8,568 bases of DNA from Stenotrophomonas sp. (GCA_003510825.1 DOKO01000235.1:1-8568), one strand, 5' to 3'. Positions 1 to 5,926 are shown, counted from the stretch's first letter. Program-made: numbers and translations. The notes: generated from the letters alone by a model not told the origin.

Positions 1-24
1 CCGCAGGAAAAGGGATCTGACCCC
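1..24. repeat. Right half of a probable palindromic intergenic repeat cut by the window edge
   Basis: The window opens with GGAAAAGGGATCTGACCCC (positions 6-24). From memory, AAAGGGATCTGACCCC and its reverse complement often occur as the two arms of hairpins between genes in Stenotrophomonas and Xanthomonas. The matching left arm would lie just outside the window, so the pairing cannot be seen here. It could equally be a unique sequence. Confidence 0.35.
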
Positions 25-85
25 TCTTTCCCCACCCGATAACAACAATGCTCTGCTCTTGCCGTCCGACGCAGGGAGAACGAGA

Positions 86-193
86 GGGTTGGGCCGGGGT
101 GGGGTGGCGGGACCGTTGGCGCCATGGATGGCGCCATCGAGCCCCCAGGGATGGGTTTACGGCGTGTCCCGCCACCCCACCCCGGCCCAACCC
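86..193. repeat. Perfect 28-bp inverted repeat with nested hairpin and G-quadruplex-type arms
   Basis: Positions 86-113 are an exact reverse complement of 166-193, with 52 nt between. The left arm has G-tracts at 86-88, 91-93, 96-99, 101-104 and 109-111, so it fits the G3+N1-7 quadruplex rule on the plus strand. The right arm carries the same motif on the minus strand. The interior has its own hairpin at 118-135 (GGCGCCAT, GG, ATGGCGCC). A transcript leaving the response regulator gene would copy this about 100 nt after the stop codon and could fold into a very long stem. Neither side has a T-run, so a plain rho-independent terminator is unlikely. The interior resembles a structured element I recall from other xanthomonad intergenic regions, but I cannot confirm that here. 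The 70-codon open frame across it looks like chance. Confidence 0.85.
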
Positions 194-223
194 GGCACGT
201 AGCACCAACAAGCCGACCAACTC

Positions 224-259
224 GCCGTTGCCGTTGCCGTTGATCTTGATGTTGATCTG
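224..259. repeat. Degenerate hexamer tandem array (GCCGTT x3, then GATnTT-like units)
   Basis: Three exact copies of GCCGTT (224-241) are followed in register by GATCTT, GATGTT and GATCTG (242-259), giving six related hexamers in 36 bp. The array lies 33 nt beyond the response regulator stop codon. Read on the minus strand, the units are AACGGC, AACATC, AAGATC and CAGATC. No coding role is evident. Such arrays can vary in copy number by replication slippage. Confidence 0.65.
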
Positions 260-267
260 AAAGCAGT

Positions 268-284
268 CGCGGCCGCAGGCCGCG
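268..284 (-). terminator. Candidate terminator hairpin after the response regulator gene
   Basis: CGCGGCC (268-274) pairs with GGCCGCG (278-284) around a 3-nt loop, starting 8 nt beyond the response regulator stop codon. On the minus strand it is followed by ACTGCTTTC, which is only a weak T-tract. It may end the operon alone or together with the much larger palindrome at 86-193. Confidence 0.4.
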
Positions 285-292
285 CGGAAACC

Positions 293-1027
293 TCACAGAT
301 GCCGCAATTCCTGCTTCAGCGTCGCCACGCACCGCCGGCTCACTTCCAGCGGCTGCTTGCCATGCCGCAGCACCGCCTGCACCTGCCCACCCACGCCACG
401 CCGCAGTTCCACCAGTTCATGGCGGGCCACCAGGCAGTTGCGGTGGATGCGCACGAAGCGGCTGGCGAACTCCTCCTCCAGCGACTTCAGCGATTCCTCG
501 ATCAGGTCTTCGCCGCGCGCGTGGTGCACCACCACGTACTTCTCTTCGGCCTGCAGGTAGTGGATGTCGTCCAGCGGAATCAAACGCAGGCTGCCACGCA
601 GGCGCGCGCACAGCATGCTGCGGGCCTGGCCGCCGCTGTGCTCGGGCTGGCCATCCCGACCGGCCAGGAACGTGCGCGCGCGCGCGATGGCCGCGGCCAG
701 ACGCTCGGCACGTACCGGCTTCATCAGGTAATCAATCGCTGCCGCCTCGAACGCCGACAGCGCGTGCGCGTCGTAGGCGGTGCAGAACACCACCGCCGGC
801 CGCGGTTCGAAACTGGCCAGGTGGCGCGCGGCTTCCAGGCCATCCAGCCCGGGCATGGCGATGTCCAGCAGCACCAGGTCCGGCTGCAGTTCCGCGCACG
901 CGTGCAGGGCCTGCTCGCCGTTGCCGGCCTCGGCCACCACGTCGATGCCCTCCTGCGCCGCCAACAGGCTGCGCAGGCGCTCGCGGGCCAGCGGTTCGTC
1001 ATCGGCGATGACTACCCTCACGCTCAT
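293..1027 (-). CDS. LytTR-family DNA-binding response regulator, AlgR-like
   Basis: This 244-residue protein is a cytoplasmic transcription regulator with an N-terminal receiver domain (about 3-120) and a C-terminal LytTR DNA-binding domain (about 140-242). The receiver has the acidic pair D9/D10, phospho-acceptor D55 in LLDIAMPG, T83 and K103 in the MKP motif, so the phosphorylation site is complete. The LytTR part has IHYLQAEEKYVVV, FVRIHRNCLVAR and EVSRR, close to the pattern of Pseudomonas AlgR, which controls alginate, type IV pili and virulence genes. The start lies 4 nt after the histidine kinase stop codon; a GAGGGA stretch overlaps the junction and translation is probably coupled. 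The kinase next door is the obvious partner. The target genes cannot be read from the sequence, so I give no gene symbol. Family call is firm; AlgR orthology is likely but unproven. Confidence 0.93.
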   Translation of the reverse strand: MSVRVVIADDEPLARERLRSLLAAQEGIDVVAEAGNGEQALHACAELQPDLVLLDIAMPGLDGLEAARHLASFEPRPAVVFCTAYDAHALSAFEAAAIDYLMKPVRAERLAAAIARARTFLAGRDGQPEHSGGQARSMLCARLRGSLRLIPLDDIHYLQAEEKYVVVHHARGEDLIEESLKSLEEEFASRFVRIHRNCLVARHELVELRRGVGGQVQAVLRHGKQPLEVSRRCVATLKQELRHL

Positions 1028-1031
1028 TCCC

Positions 1032-2075
1032 TCACTGGATCGGCACTGTCACCTGGCAGGCATAGTAGCCTTCGCTCCAGCCGGCCGTCATCCGCGCGGC
1101 ACGACCGAAGCGCCACGCCAGCCGATGGCCGATGCTGTGCTGCGCGTGGCCCGCGCCCCGTGCCAGGGCCAGACCCGGGGCTTGTGGATCCGGCGCCGGA
1201 TTGCGAACTGTGATCTGCAGCTCATTGTTCCTGCAGGCCAGCAGCAGCTCGATGGTGCCGCCCTCGGGCAGGCGCGATATGCCATGCAGCACCGCGTTTT
1301 CCACCAGCGGCTGCAGCACCAGACGCGGCAGCGCCAGATCCCAGGGCAGGGGTTCCTCGCGCTGCCAGCGCACCTGCAGGCGTTCGCCCAGGCGCAGCGA
1401 CTCAATCGACAGGTAGCGCTCTGCCAGCTCGCACTCGGCCTGCAGTGTGGAATCGCCTTCGCCGGCCCCCAGCGCGGCGCGGAACAGATCGGACAGGTCC
1501 AGCACCGCGCGTTCGGCCACGGCCGGGTCGCGGTGCAGCAGGCTGGCGATCAGGTTCATGCTGTTGAACAGGAAATGCGGGCGGATGCGCGCCTGCAATG
1601 CGTCAGCCTGGGCACGCGCGTTGGCCTGCACCTGCGCGGCCCAGCGGTCACTCACGTAGAAGTAGCGCAGCGCCAGCGCGGTGATCAGCGCCGTGGTCGC
1701 GGCACTGCCCAGGGTGAAGCGCCAGAAGCTGATGCCGCGGGTGAAGTTGTCACCCAGCACTGCGTACAGGGCATGGACGACGCCGGCGCACGCCACGGCG
1801 ATGAGCGCCGACAAGGCGATGGCCAGCAGCGCGCCCAGCACCTCGGGCAGGGTCGACAGTGCCCGCCGCAGCAGGCACAGGCAGGCGCTGACCGCCAGCG
1901 AAAGCCACAACGCGAAACCACTGGCCGAGGCCAGCTCGCCCAGCGTCCAATGGCGGCTGCCATCGGGCGCCAGGGCCAGCACCACCACCACCAGTTCGGC
2001 CAGGCCCAGCATCGCCAGCACGCGCGGCAGGCGGCACAGTTCCGGCATCCACGGCGGGCTGGCGCTGGCTGCCAT
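1032..2075 (-). CDS. Membrane sensor histidine kinase, LytS/AlgZ (FimS) type
   Basis: This 347-residue inner-membrane kinase has about four hydrophobic segments (roughly 18-36, 47-68, 79-105 and 122-140) with very short loops and no separate periplasmic sensor domain. The His_kinase motif RIRPHFLFNSMN has phospho-acceptor H167. The ATPase domain follows, with an N-box LQPLVENAVLHG (N260). The usual DNGxG G1 box is replaced by a segment starting VRNPAP, and the end is an HRLAWRFG-type motif. The same degeneration is known in Pseudomonas AlgZ/FimS, so it need not mean loss of function. The start is the ATG 3 nt after the esterase stop codon; there is no clear Shine-Dalgarno, which suggests translational coupling to the esterase. 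The response regulator begins 4 nt downstream. The signal it senses is unknown. Confidence 0.92.
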   Translation of the reverse strand: MAASASPPWMPELCRLPRVLAMLGLAELVVVVLALAPDGSRHWTLGELASASGFALWLSLAVSACLCLLRRALSTLPEVLGALLAIALSALIAVACAGVVHALYAVLGDNFTRGISFWRFTLGSAATTALITALALRYFYVSDRWAAQVQANARAQADALQARIRPHFLFNSMNLIASLLHRDPAVAERAVLDLSDLFRAALGAGEGDSTLQAECELAERYLSIESLRLGERLQVRWQREEPLPWDLALPRLVLQPLVENAVLHGISRLPEGGTIELLLACRNNELQITVRNPAPDPQAPGLALARGAGHAQHSIGHRLAWRFGRAARMTAGWSEGYYACQVTVPIQ

Positions 2076-2078
2076 GGC

Positions 2079-2738
2079 TCAGGCCACGCCCAACCGTTCC
2101 TGCAGCCAGTCGCCCAGTGCCTGGATCTCTTCGGCACAGACCTGGTGCGCCATCGGGTAACGCTGCCACTGCAGCGACAGGCCCAGCGTGCGCAGTACCT
2201 GCGCGCTGTGCTCGGCCACCGCCAGCGGAATCACCGGATCGCCACTGCCGTGGGCCATGAACACCGGCACGTCCACAGCACCGTCGACGCGGCGGGCCGC
2301 TTCGGCATCGGGCAGGTAGGTGGACAGTGCGATCAGGCCGGCCAGCGGCGCGGTGCGTTCCAGTGCGGCGCTGAGGATGACCGCGCCACCCTGCGAGAAA
2401 CCGGCCAGGAAGATGTGATCGGCGGCGACGCCGCGCTCGATCTCGCGCGCGATCAGCGCATCCAGCTGGGCCATCGATTCACGCACGCCGGCCATGTCGG
2501 CACGCGAGCGGAAATCCATGCCGACGATGTCGTACCAGCCGCGCATCGGCACGCCGTTGTTGATCGTGATCGGCCGCACCGGTGCATGCGGGAACACGAA
2601 GCGCAGCGCCGGCCAGTGCGGGCGCACCAGCTCGGGCACGATCGGCGCGAAATCATGGCCATCGGCCCCCAGGCCATGCAGCCAGATCACCGACCACTGC
2701 GGCGAGGCGCCGGTTTCCTGTTCCACCGTTTGCAGCAT
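2079..2738 (-). CDS. Alpha/beta-hydrolase, carboxylesterase/phospholipase family
   Basis: This 219-residue protein belongs to the small carboxylesterase family that includes Pseudomonas fluorescens esterase II and E. coli YpfH; eukaryotic relatives are acyl-protein thioesterases. The oxyanion region is HGLGADG (21-27). The nucleophile is S115 in GFSQGG, the acid D167 in GSGDPVIP and the base H198 in PMAHQVC, so the triad is complete and the length is normal for the family. There is no signal peptide or membrane segment, so it should be cytoplasmic and act on short-chain or lysophospholipid-type esters. The natural substrate is unknown. The ATG is preceded by AAGGAG with a 7-nt spacer, partly buried in a hairpin (separate entry). 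The gene lies 50 nt after opgH and 3 nt before the kinase gene. Confidence 0.93.
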   Translation of the reverse strand: MLQTVEQETGASPQWSVIWLHGLGADGHDFAPIVPELVRPHWPALRFVFPHAPVRPITINNGVPMRGWYDIVGMDFRSRADMAGVRESMAQLDALIAREIERGVAADHIFLAGFSQGGAVILSAALERTAPLAGLIALSTYLPDAEAARRVDGAVDVPVFMAHGSGDPVIPLAVAEHSAQVLRTLGLSLQWQRYPMAHQVCAEEIQALGDWLQERLGVA

Positions 2739-2739
2739 G

Positions 2740-2767
2740 ATGCGGCTCCTTCAAGTTCGAGCCGCAT
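2740..2767 (-). promoter_or_regulatory. Hairpin overlapping the esterase Shine-Dalgarno
   Basis: On the minus strand ATGCGGCTC (2767-2759) pairs perfectly with GAGCCGCAT (2748-2740) around a 10-nt loop. The Shine-Dalgarno AAGGAG (2751-2746) starts in the loop and ends in the 3' arm, and the ATG follows the stem after one nucleotide. No T-run follows, so a terminator is unlikely. If folded in the opgH message, the stem would hinder ribosome access and limit esterase, and through coupling also kinase, synthesis. The regulatory role is inferred. Confidence 0.6.
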
Positions 2768-2788
2768 TATGCCGCCGCCATGGGGCGA

Positions 2789-4717
2789 TCAGTACAGCGG
2801 CGGCTGCTCGGCGGCTTCGCGGCGCAGCTCGGCGGCACGCACCAGCACGGGCGGCGGCGTGTTTTCCTCGGGGATGTCCAGCAGGCCCCAGCGGTGCAGG
2901 AAGCCACCGGGCCCACGCGAGGAGGTCAGCGCCACCACCGGAATGGCCAGCACCATGCCGATCACCACCGGCGCCATCCACACCGCCAACGAGGGCGATA
3001 CCGCCCAGGCAAGCATGCCCATGAAGGCACCGAACACGCCCAGCCCACCGTAGCCGCGGATCAGCGCCATCCAGGAAATGCCGCCGTCGTCGCGCTGCTG
3101 CGCGTCCCAGCCCGAATCGCGGCCTGACAGCACTTCAGCCACGCCGCGCGACTGCACGTACATCACCACCGGCGCCATCAGCGCCGCCAGCACGGTTTCC
3201 ACCAGCATCGACACGAATGCGCGGAAGGCACCACCGCAACCACGGCGATCCACCGGGTCCAGCAGCATGGCCAGATAGCCCAGCACCTTGGGCAGCAGCA
3301 GCACGGCCATGGTCGCGCCGAACAGGCGGACTACCTGCTCTTCGTCCTGCGCACGCCAGTAGACGCTGGGCGACAGGTGCAGCAGTGCGTTGAAATCGAT
3401 GCCTTCCTGGAACAGCGGGATGGCGATGCCGATCAGCATCAACATGCCCCACATCGGCGCGGTGAAGTAATGGCCGATGCCGATCAGCATGTGCACGCGG
3501 CTGATCCAGTGCAGGCCGCGGCTGCCGACCACCTTGCCGTGCTGCAGGTTGCCCTGGCACCAGCGGCGGTCGCGCACCAGCATGTCGGTCAGGGTCGGCG
3601 GGCCTTCCTCGTAGCTGCCGCCCAGGTAAGGCACCATGTGCGCGGCCCAGCCGCCCCGGCGCATCAGCGCGGCTTCGACGAAGTCGTGGCTGAGCACGTG
3701 GCCGCCGAACGGCTTGCGGCCGGGCAGTGCCGGCAGGCCGGCCTGGTCGGCGAAGGCGCGGGTGCGGATGATCGCGTTGTGGCCCCAGTAGTTGCTCTCG
3801 GCGCCATGCCACCAGGCCACGCCGCGGGCGATGACCGGCCCGTACACGCGGCCACCGAACTGCTGCATGCGGGCAAACAGGGTGCGCCCGCCGATCACCG
3901 ACGGCAGGGTCTGGATCAGGCCGACGTCGGCGTTGTGTTCCATGCCCGCCACCAGGCGCACGATGCTGTCGCCGGTCATCAGGCTGTCGGCGTCCAGGAT
4001 CAGCATCTGCGGGTAGGCGCCGCCGAAACGGCGCACCCAGTCGGCGATGTTGCCGGCCTTGCGCGCGCCGTTGTCGCTGCGGCGGCGGTAGAACAGGCGC
4101 ACCTTGCCATCGGGCACCAGTTCGCGCAGCTCGTTGAAGACCAGCTCTTCGGCGCGCGCGATGTCCTCGCGGCGGGTGTCGCTGAGCACGAAGAAATCGA
4201 AGCGTTCCAGCTGCCCGGTGGCGGCCACCGATTCGTAGATCGCGCGCAGGCCGGCCAGCAGCCGTCGCGGGTCTTCGTTGTAGGTGGGCATCAGCAGCGC
4301 GGTGCGGCTGTGCACGATCGGCAACGGCTTGTCCGGGTCGATGCCCAGGCGGTAGCCGCGGTCAAACACGGCGGTGAGGAAGCCGGCGACGGCACTGGCG
4401 AAGGACAGCGCGATCCAGGCGAACAGACCGACGAACAGGACCAGCAGACAGGCCTCGAGCACACTGATGCCGTTGGTCGACAGCACCCGCCACATCATCC
4501 GCGTGGCCACGGCGGTCATCGCCGCAGTACCACCGAAGAGGTACAGGCGGCGCAGCTTGATCATGCGCGGCGAGGTGCGGTGGCGAGGGACCTTGAGCTT
4601 GCCTTCGCGCAGGGTCTGCTCGGGCATCTGCAAGGGGGCTTCGGGCGGCAACAGCGCCCAGCCGGCATCCAGCTCGGGGTTGCCCGGGCCGGCGTGGGAG
4701 GTGGTTTGAGCTTCCAT
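2789..4717 (-). CDS. opgH: Osmoregulated periplasmic glucan glucosyltransferase OpgH (MdoH; HrpM in Xanthomonas)
   Basis: This 642-residue inner-membrane family 2 glycosyltransferase uses UDP-glucose to build the linear beta-1,2-glucan backbone of osmoregulated periplasmic glucans. Two membrane segments lie near 60-78 and 83-118. The cytoplasmic catalytic domain has MPTYNED (143-149), SDT with D180, LDADS with D242/D244, SHDF with D345, and RRWCQGN (384-390). About five more membrane segments follow (from 408 to 599). The ATG at 4717 is preferred because GGAG lies 8 nt upstream; an in-frame ATG at 4768 would add 17 residues but has poor ribosome-binding context. E. coli OpgH is about 847 residues with a long cytoplasmic N-terminus that binds FtsZ. 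Here only about 60 residues precede the first membrane segment. No opgG gene precedes it, unlike the enterobacterial opgGH operon. The esterase gene follows after 50 nt. Confidence 0.95.
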   Translation of the reverse strand: MEAQTTSHAGPGNPELDAGWALLPPEAPLQMPEQTLREGKLKVPRHRTSPRMIKLRRLYLFGGTAAMTAVATRMMWRVLSTNGISVLEACLLVLFVGLFAWIALSFASAVAGFLTAVFDRGYRLGIDPDKPLPIVHSRTALLMPTYNEDPRRLLAGLRAIYESVAATGQLERFDFFVLSDTRREDIARAEELVFNELRELVPDGKVRLFYRRRSDNGARKAGNIADWVRRFGGAYPQMLILDADSLMTGDSIVRLVAGMEHNADVGLIQTLPSVIGGRTLFARMQQFGGRVYGPVIARGVAWWHGAESNYWGHNAIIRTRAFADQAGLPALPGRKPFGGHVLSHDFVEAALMRRGGWAAHMVPYLGGSYEEGPPTLTDMLVRDRRWCQGNLQHGKVVGSRGLHWISRVHMLIGIGHYFTAPMWGMLMLIGIAIPLFQEGIDFNALLHLSPSVYWRAQDEEQVVRLFGATMAVLLLPKVLGYLAMLLDPVDRRGCGGAFRAFVSMLVETVLAALMAPVVMYVQSRGVAEVLSGRDSGWDAQQRDDGGISWMALIRGYGGLGVFGAFMGMLAWAVSPSLAVWMAPVVIGMVLAIPVVALTSSRGPGGFLHRWGLLDIPEENTPPPVLVRAAELRREAAEQPPLY

Positions 4718-5034
4718 CGCGTCTACTCCGCCCAGGCAGCGTGGCTGGCCATCCTGGCCAGGCGGCATGCACCAGGGTTCCCCGCGCGCATTCCCGGCGC
4801 CCGCACTTGTCCTGCCTGCGACGGCGTCACGCCGCGCAGTAGATGTCTGTCACTACCGGAACCCACACGATCTCCAACGGGGCGGAATCGAAAATGCGGC
4901 CCAGCATAAGAGGGCAAATGTAAGGTGAGCGCGAAGGTTTACGCCGGGGATTTCGCCCATTCAGCAAATAGCGGGCGACGGCGGGCTCGAGCATGCCGCG
5001 CACACGCAGGCGTGGCGGAAACTGGATCGAGCAA
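4718..5034. other. Non-coding stretch upstream of opgH, possible long leader
   Basis: No gene is convincing here. A 55-codon minus-strand open frame (4994-4827) has no ribosome binding site. On the minus strand this stretch would form the opgH leader if transcription starts at the Fur-box region. I could not find a clear sigma-70 promoter close to opgH. The only firm element is the GGAG site 8 nt before the opgH ATG. Confidence 0.5.
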
Positions 5035-5053
5035 AATGATAATGATTCCCAAC
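5035..5053. promoter_or_regulatory. Fur-box-like iron-response operator
   Basis: AATGATAATGATTCCCAAC matches the classical Fur operator (GATAAT repeats; AATGATAATGATTCTCATT as a typical full site) over its first 14 positions and less well after that. It is strikingly AT-rich against its GC-rich surroundings. GATAAT at 5038-5043 could also serve as a plus-strand -10 element. The nearest genes do not start close by: opgH begins about 320 nt away on the minus strand and the DUF2628 gene about 475 nt away on the plus strand. The regulated transcript is therefore unclear. Confidence 0.55.
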
Positions 5054-5063
5054 CACGGAATCA
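5043..5063. repeat. 7-bp inverted repeat overlapping the Fur-like site
   Basis: TGATTCC (5043-5049) and GGAATCA (5057-5063) are perfect inverted copies with a 7-nt spacer. The spacing gives a 14-bp centre-to-centre distance, between one and two helical turns, so it could be an operator for a dimeric regulator or a small RNA hairpin. It shares bases with the Fur-like box. No specific regulator is suggested. Confidence 0.4.
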
Positions 5064-5072
5064 GCCGTCCCG

Positions 5073-5139
5073 GTCGTCGCCAACGTGGGTTGGCGCCGCA
5101 GATCCGCGCAGAAGCGTGCCAACCCAGGTTGGCACCTGC
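5073..5139. repeat. Inverted pair of REP-like palindromes (degenerate SMAG type)
   Basis: Two hairpins lie 20 nt apart: CGCCAAC/GTTGGCG (5078-5095) with a 4-nt loop, and GTGCCAACC/GGTTGGCAC (5116-5135) with a 2-nt spacer. Once the right one is reverse-complemented the two align closely, with outer heads GTCG (5073-5076) and GCAG (complement of 5136-5139). S. maltophilia carries many GTAG-headed REP elements (SMAG) as single or paired palindromes, and the match suggests a decayed pair. The right hairpin starts 10 nt past the stop codon of the small gene at 5146-5310 and may stabilise or end its transcript. Confidence 0.6.
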
Positions 5140-5145
5140 CAGTGC

Positions 5146-5310
5146 TCAGGTCGTCTCGGGTGTCGCGGGATCGCGGTTCGCGGCCGCGCGCGCGCGGTCG
5201 ATCGCCACCGCCAGTTGCTGGCGGGCGAGCAGTTGTTGCGCCTGCACCACTTCGGGTGTCGGCAGAAGCACCGGTCCGGGTGCGTTTTCCGGTGTAACAG
5301 GTGTGGTCAT
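5146..5310 (-). CDS. Small hypothetical protein, 54 residues
   Basis: The ATG at 5310 is preceded by GGAGG with a 4-nt spacer, the clearest ribosome binding site in this region, and the frame runs to a TGA. The protein starts MTTPVTPENAPGP, has a proline-rich first 20 residues, then a probable helix (PEVVQAQQLLARQQLAVAIDR) rich in Q, A, L and R, and a polar tail ending PATPETT. There is no membrane segment or signal peptide and no recognised domain. The same frame stays open upstream to 5487, but that part is Cys- and Arg-rich and looks like noise, so the short start is preferred. Function unknown. It is divergent from the DUF2628 gene, and REP-like hairpins follow its stop codon. Confidence 0.6.
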   Translation of the reverse strand: MTTPVTPENAPGPVLLPTPEVVQAQQLLARQQLAVAIDRARAAANRDPATPETT

Positions 5311-5527
5311 GCAACCTCCGAGGACATCCCGCCAACGCGCCAGGGCCAAGCCTGAGCGGCAGCGGACTGCGCACCCTATCCTAAAAACAAGGCGGGTGGG
5401 TGACGGTGCGACGCGAGGATGCAAGGCCCCAACTGGTCCATCGTCACATTTTTGACGGCCCACGCTGGTTGGCTGAATGCGACACATTTATCATGAAAAC
5501 GTTTTCCCACAGGGACGTCTCCCATTC
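5311..5527. other. Divergent intergenic region between the small gene and the DUF2628 gene
   Basis: This 217-nt stretch must hold the promoters of both divergent genes. A 5-bp inverted repeat (CGTCA 5442-5446, TGACG 5453-5457) contains TTGACG (5452-5457), which resembles a -35 box, but no good -10 lies 16-18 nt downstream. TATCAT (5489-5494) could be a -10 for the plus-strand gene with a poor -35. AGGGA (5511-5515), 12 nt before the plus-strand ATG, is a weak ribosome binding site inside a small GGGA/TCCC hairpin (5512-5523). Confidence 0.4.
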
Positions 5528-5914
5528 ATGAACGCAGTCGACCTCTCGCAGTACAGCCCCAAGTGGCAGTTCCGCTTCAACTTCTTCCAGCAGCACGGCG
5601 CGCCCAAGGAACCGGGCTTCAAGCAGGCCTGGAAGGCGCTTTCCTTCGGCGACCGGCTGAAGATCAACATCAATTTCTTCGCGTTCTTCTTCAACTGGAT
5701 CTATCTGCTGATCCTGGGCATGTGGCGCAAGGCGCTGGTCGTGGTGGGCATCTACATCGTGCTGATCGCGCTGGCCTTCGTACTGCCGGAAATCGTGGTC
5801 CGCGCACTGTGGATTGCCACCAATTTCCTGGTCGCCTCCAGCGCCAACTACGGCTACTTCCAGAACAAAGTGAAGGGCAGCACCAGCTGGAACCCCTTCG
5901 AAGGCATGTTCTAA
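5528..5914 (+). CDS. DUF2628-type small inner-membrane protein
   Basis: This 128-residue protein starts with a polar region (MNAVDLSQYSPKWQFRFNFF, then a lysine-containing stretch to about residue 45). A phenylalanine-rich membrane segment follows (about 46-65, FFAFFFNWIYLLILGMW), then one or two more (about 68-106), and a short polar tail with the end WNPFEGMF. The F-x-N-W-I/Y pattern after a soluble N-terminus is typical of the DUF2628 family (E. coli YigF belongs there), whose function is unknown. An in-frame ATG at 5477 would add 17 residues that have no ribosome binding site and do not look like the family, so 5528 is preferred. It is a single-gene transcription unit, converging on the chemoreceptor gene. 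Confidence 0.8.
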   Translation: MNAVDLSQYSPKWQFRFNFFQQHGAPKEPGFKQAWKALSFGDRLKININFFAFFFNWIYLLILGMWRKALVVVGIYIVLIALAFVLPEIVVRALWIATNFLVASSANYGYFQNKVKGSTSWNPFEGMF

Positions 5915-5926
5915 GCCGCTGCCAAC

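Noticed and set aside
48..260. 70-codon plus-strand open frame through the large palindrome
   Set aside because: Runs through the inverted repeat and the hexamer array, has no ribosome binding site, and its composition is set by the repeats.
2740..2767. Rho-independent terminator between opgH and the esterase
   Set aside because: The stem is good but no T-run follows on the minus strand and the 3' arm abuts the esterase ATG, so a translational role fits better.
780..3053. 757-codon open frame on the plus strand
   Set aside because: It lies antisense across the regulator, kinase and esterase genes and into opgH; its composition (Q, R, H, A rich, no domains) is that of a mirror frame in GC-rich DNA, while the minus-strand genes have full motifs.
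4718..4768. N-terminal extension of OpgH from the ATG at 4768
   Set aside because: Poor ribosome-binding context compared with GGAG 8 nt before the ATG at 4717.
3377..4909. 510-codon plus-strand open frame
   Set aside because: Antisense to opgH; H, Q, V and A rich with no recognisable domain; explained by the codon bias of opgH.
4827..4994. 55-codon minus-strand open frame upstream of opgH (starts MLEPAVARYLLNG)
   Set aside because: No Shine-Dalgarno before its ATG and no recognised family; could be revisited if conserved in relatives.
4925..5455. 176-codon plus-strand open frame over the small gene and the Fur-like box
   Set aside because: It crosses the REP-like palindromes and the operator, has Ser/Arg/Ala-rich noise composition, and opposes the better supported 54-residue gene.
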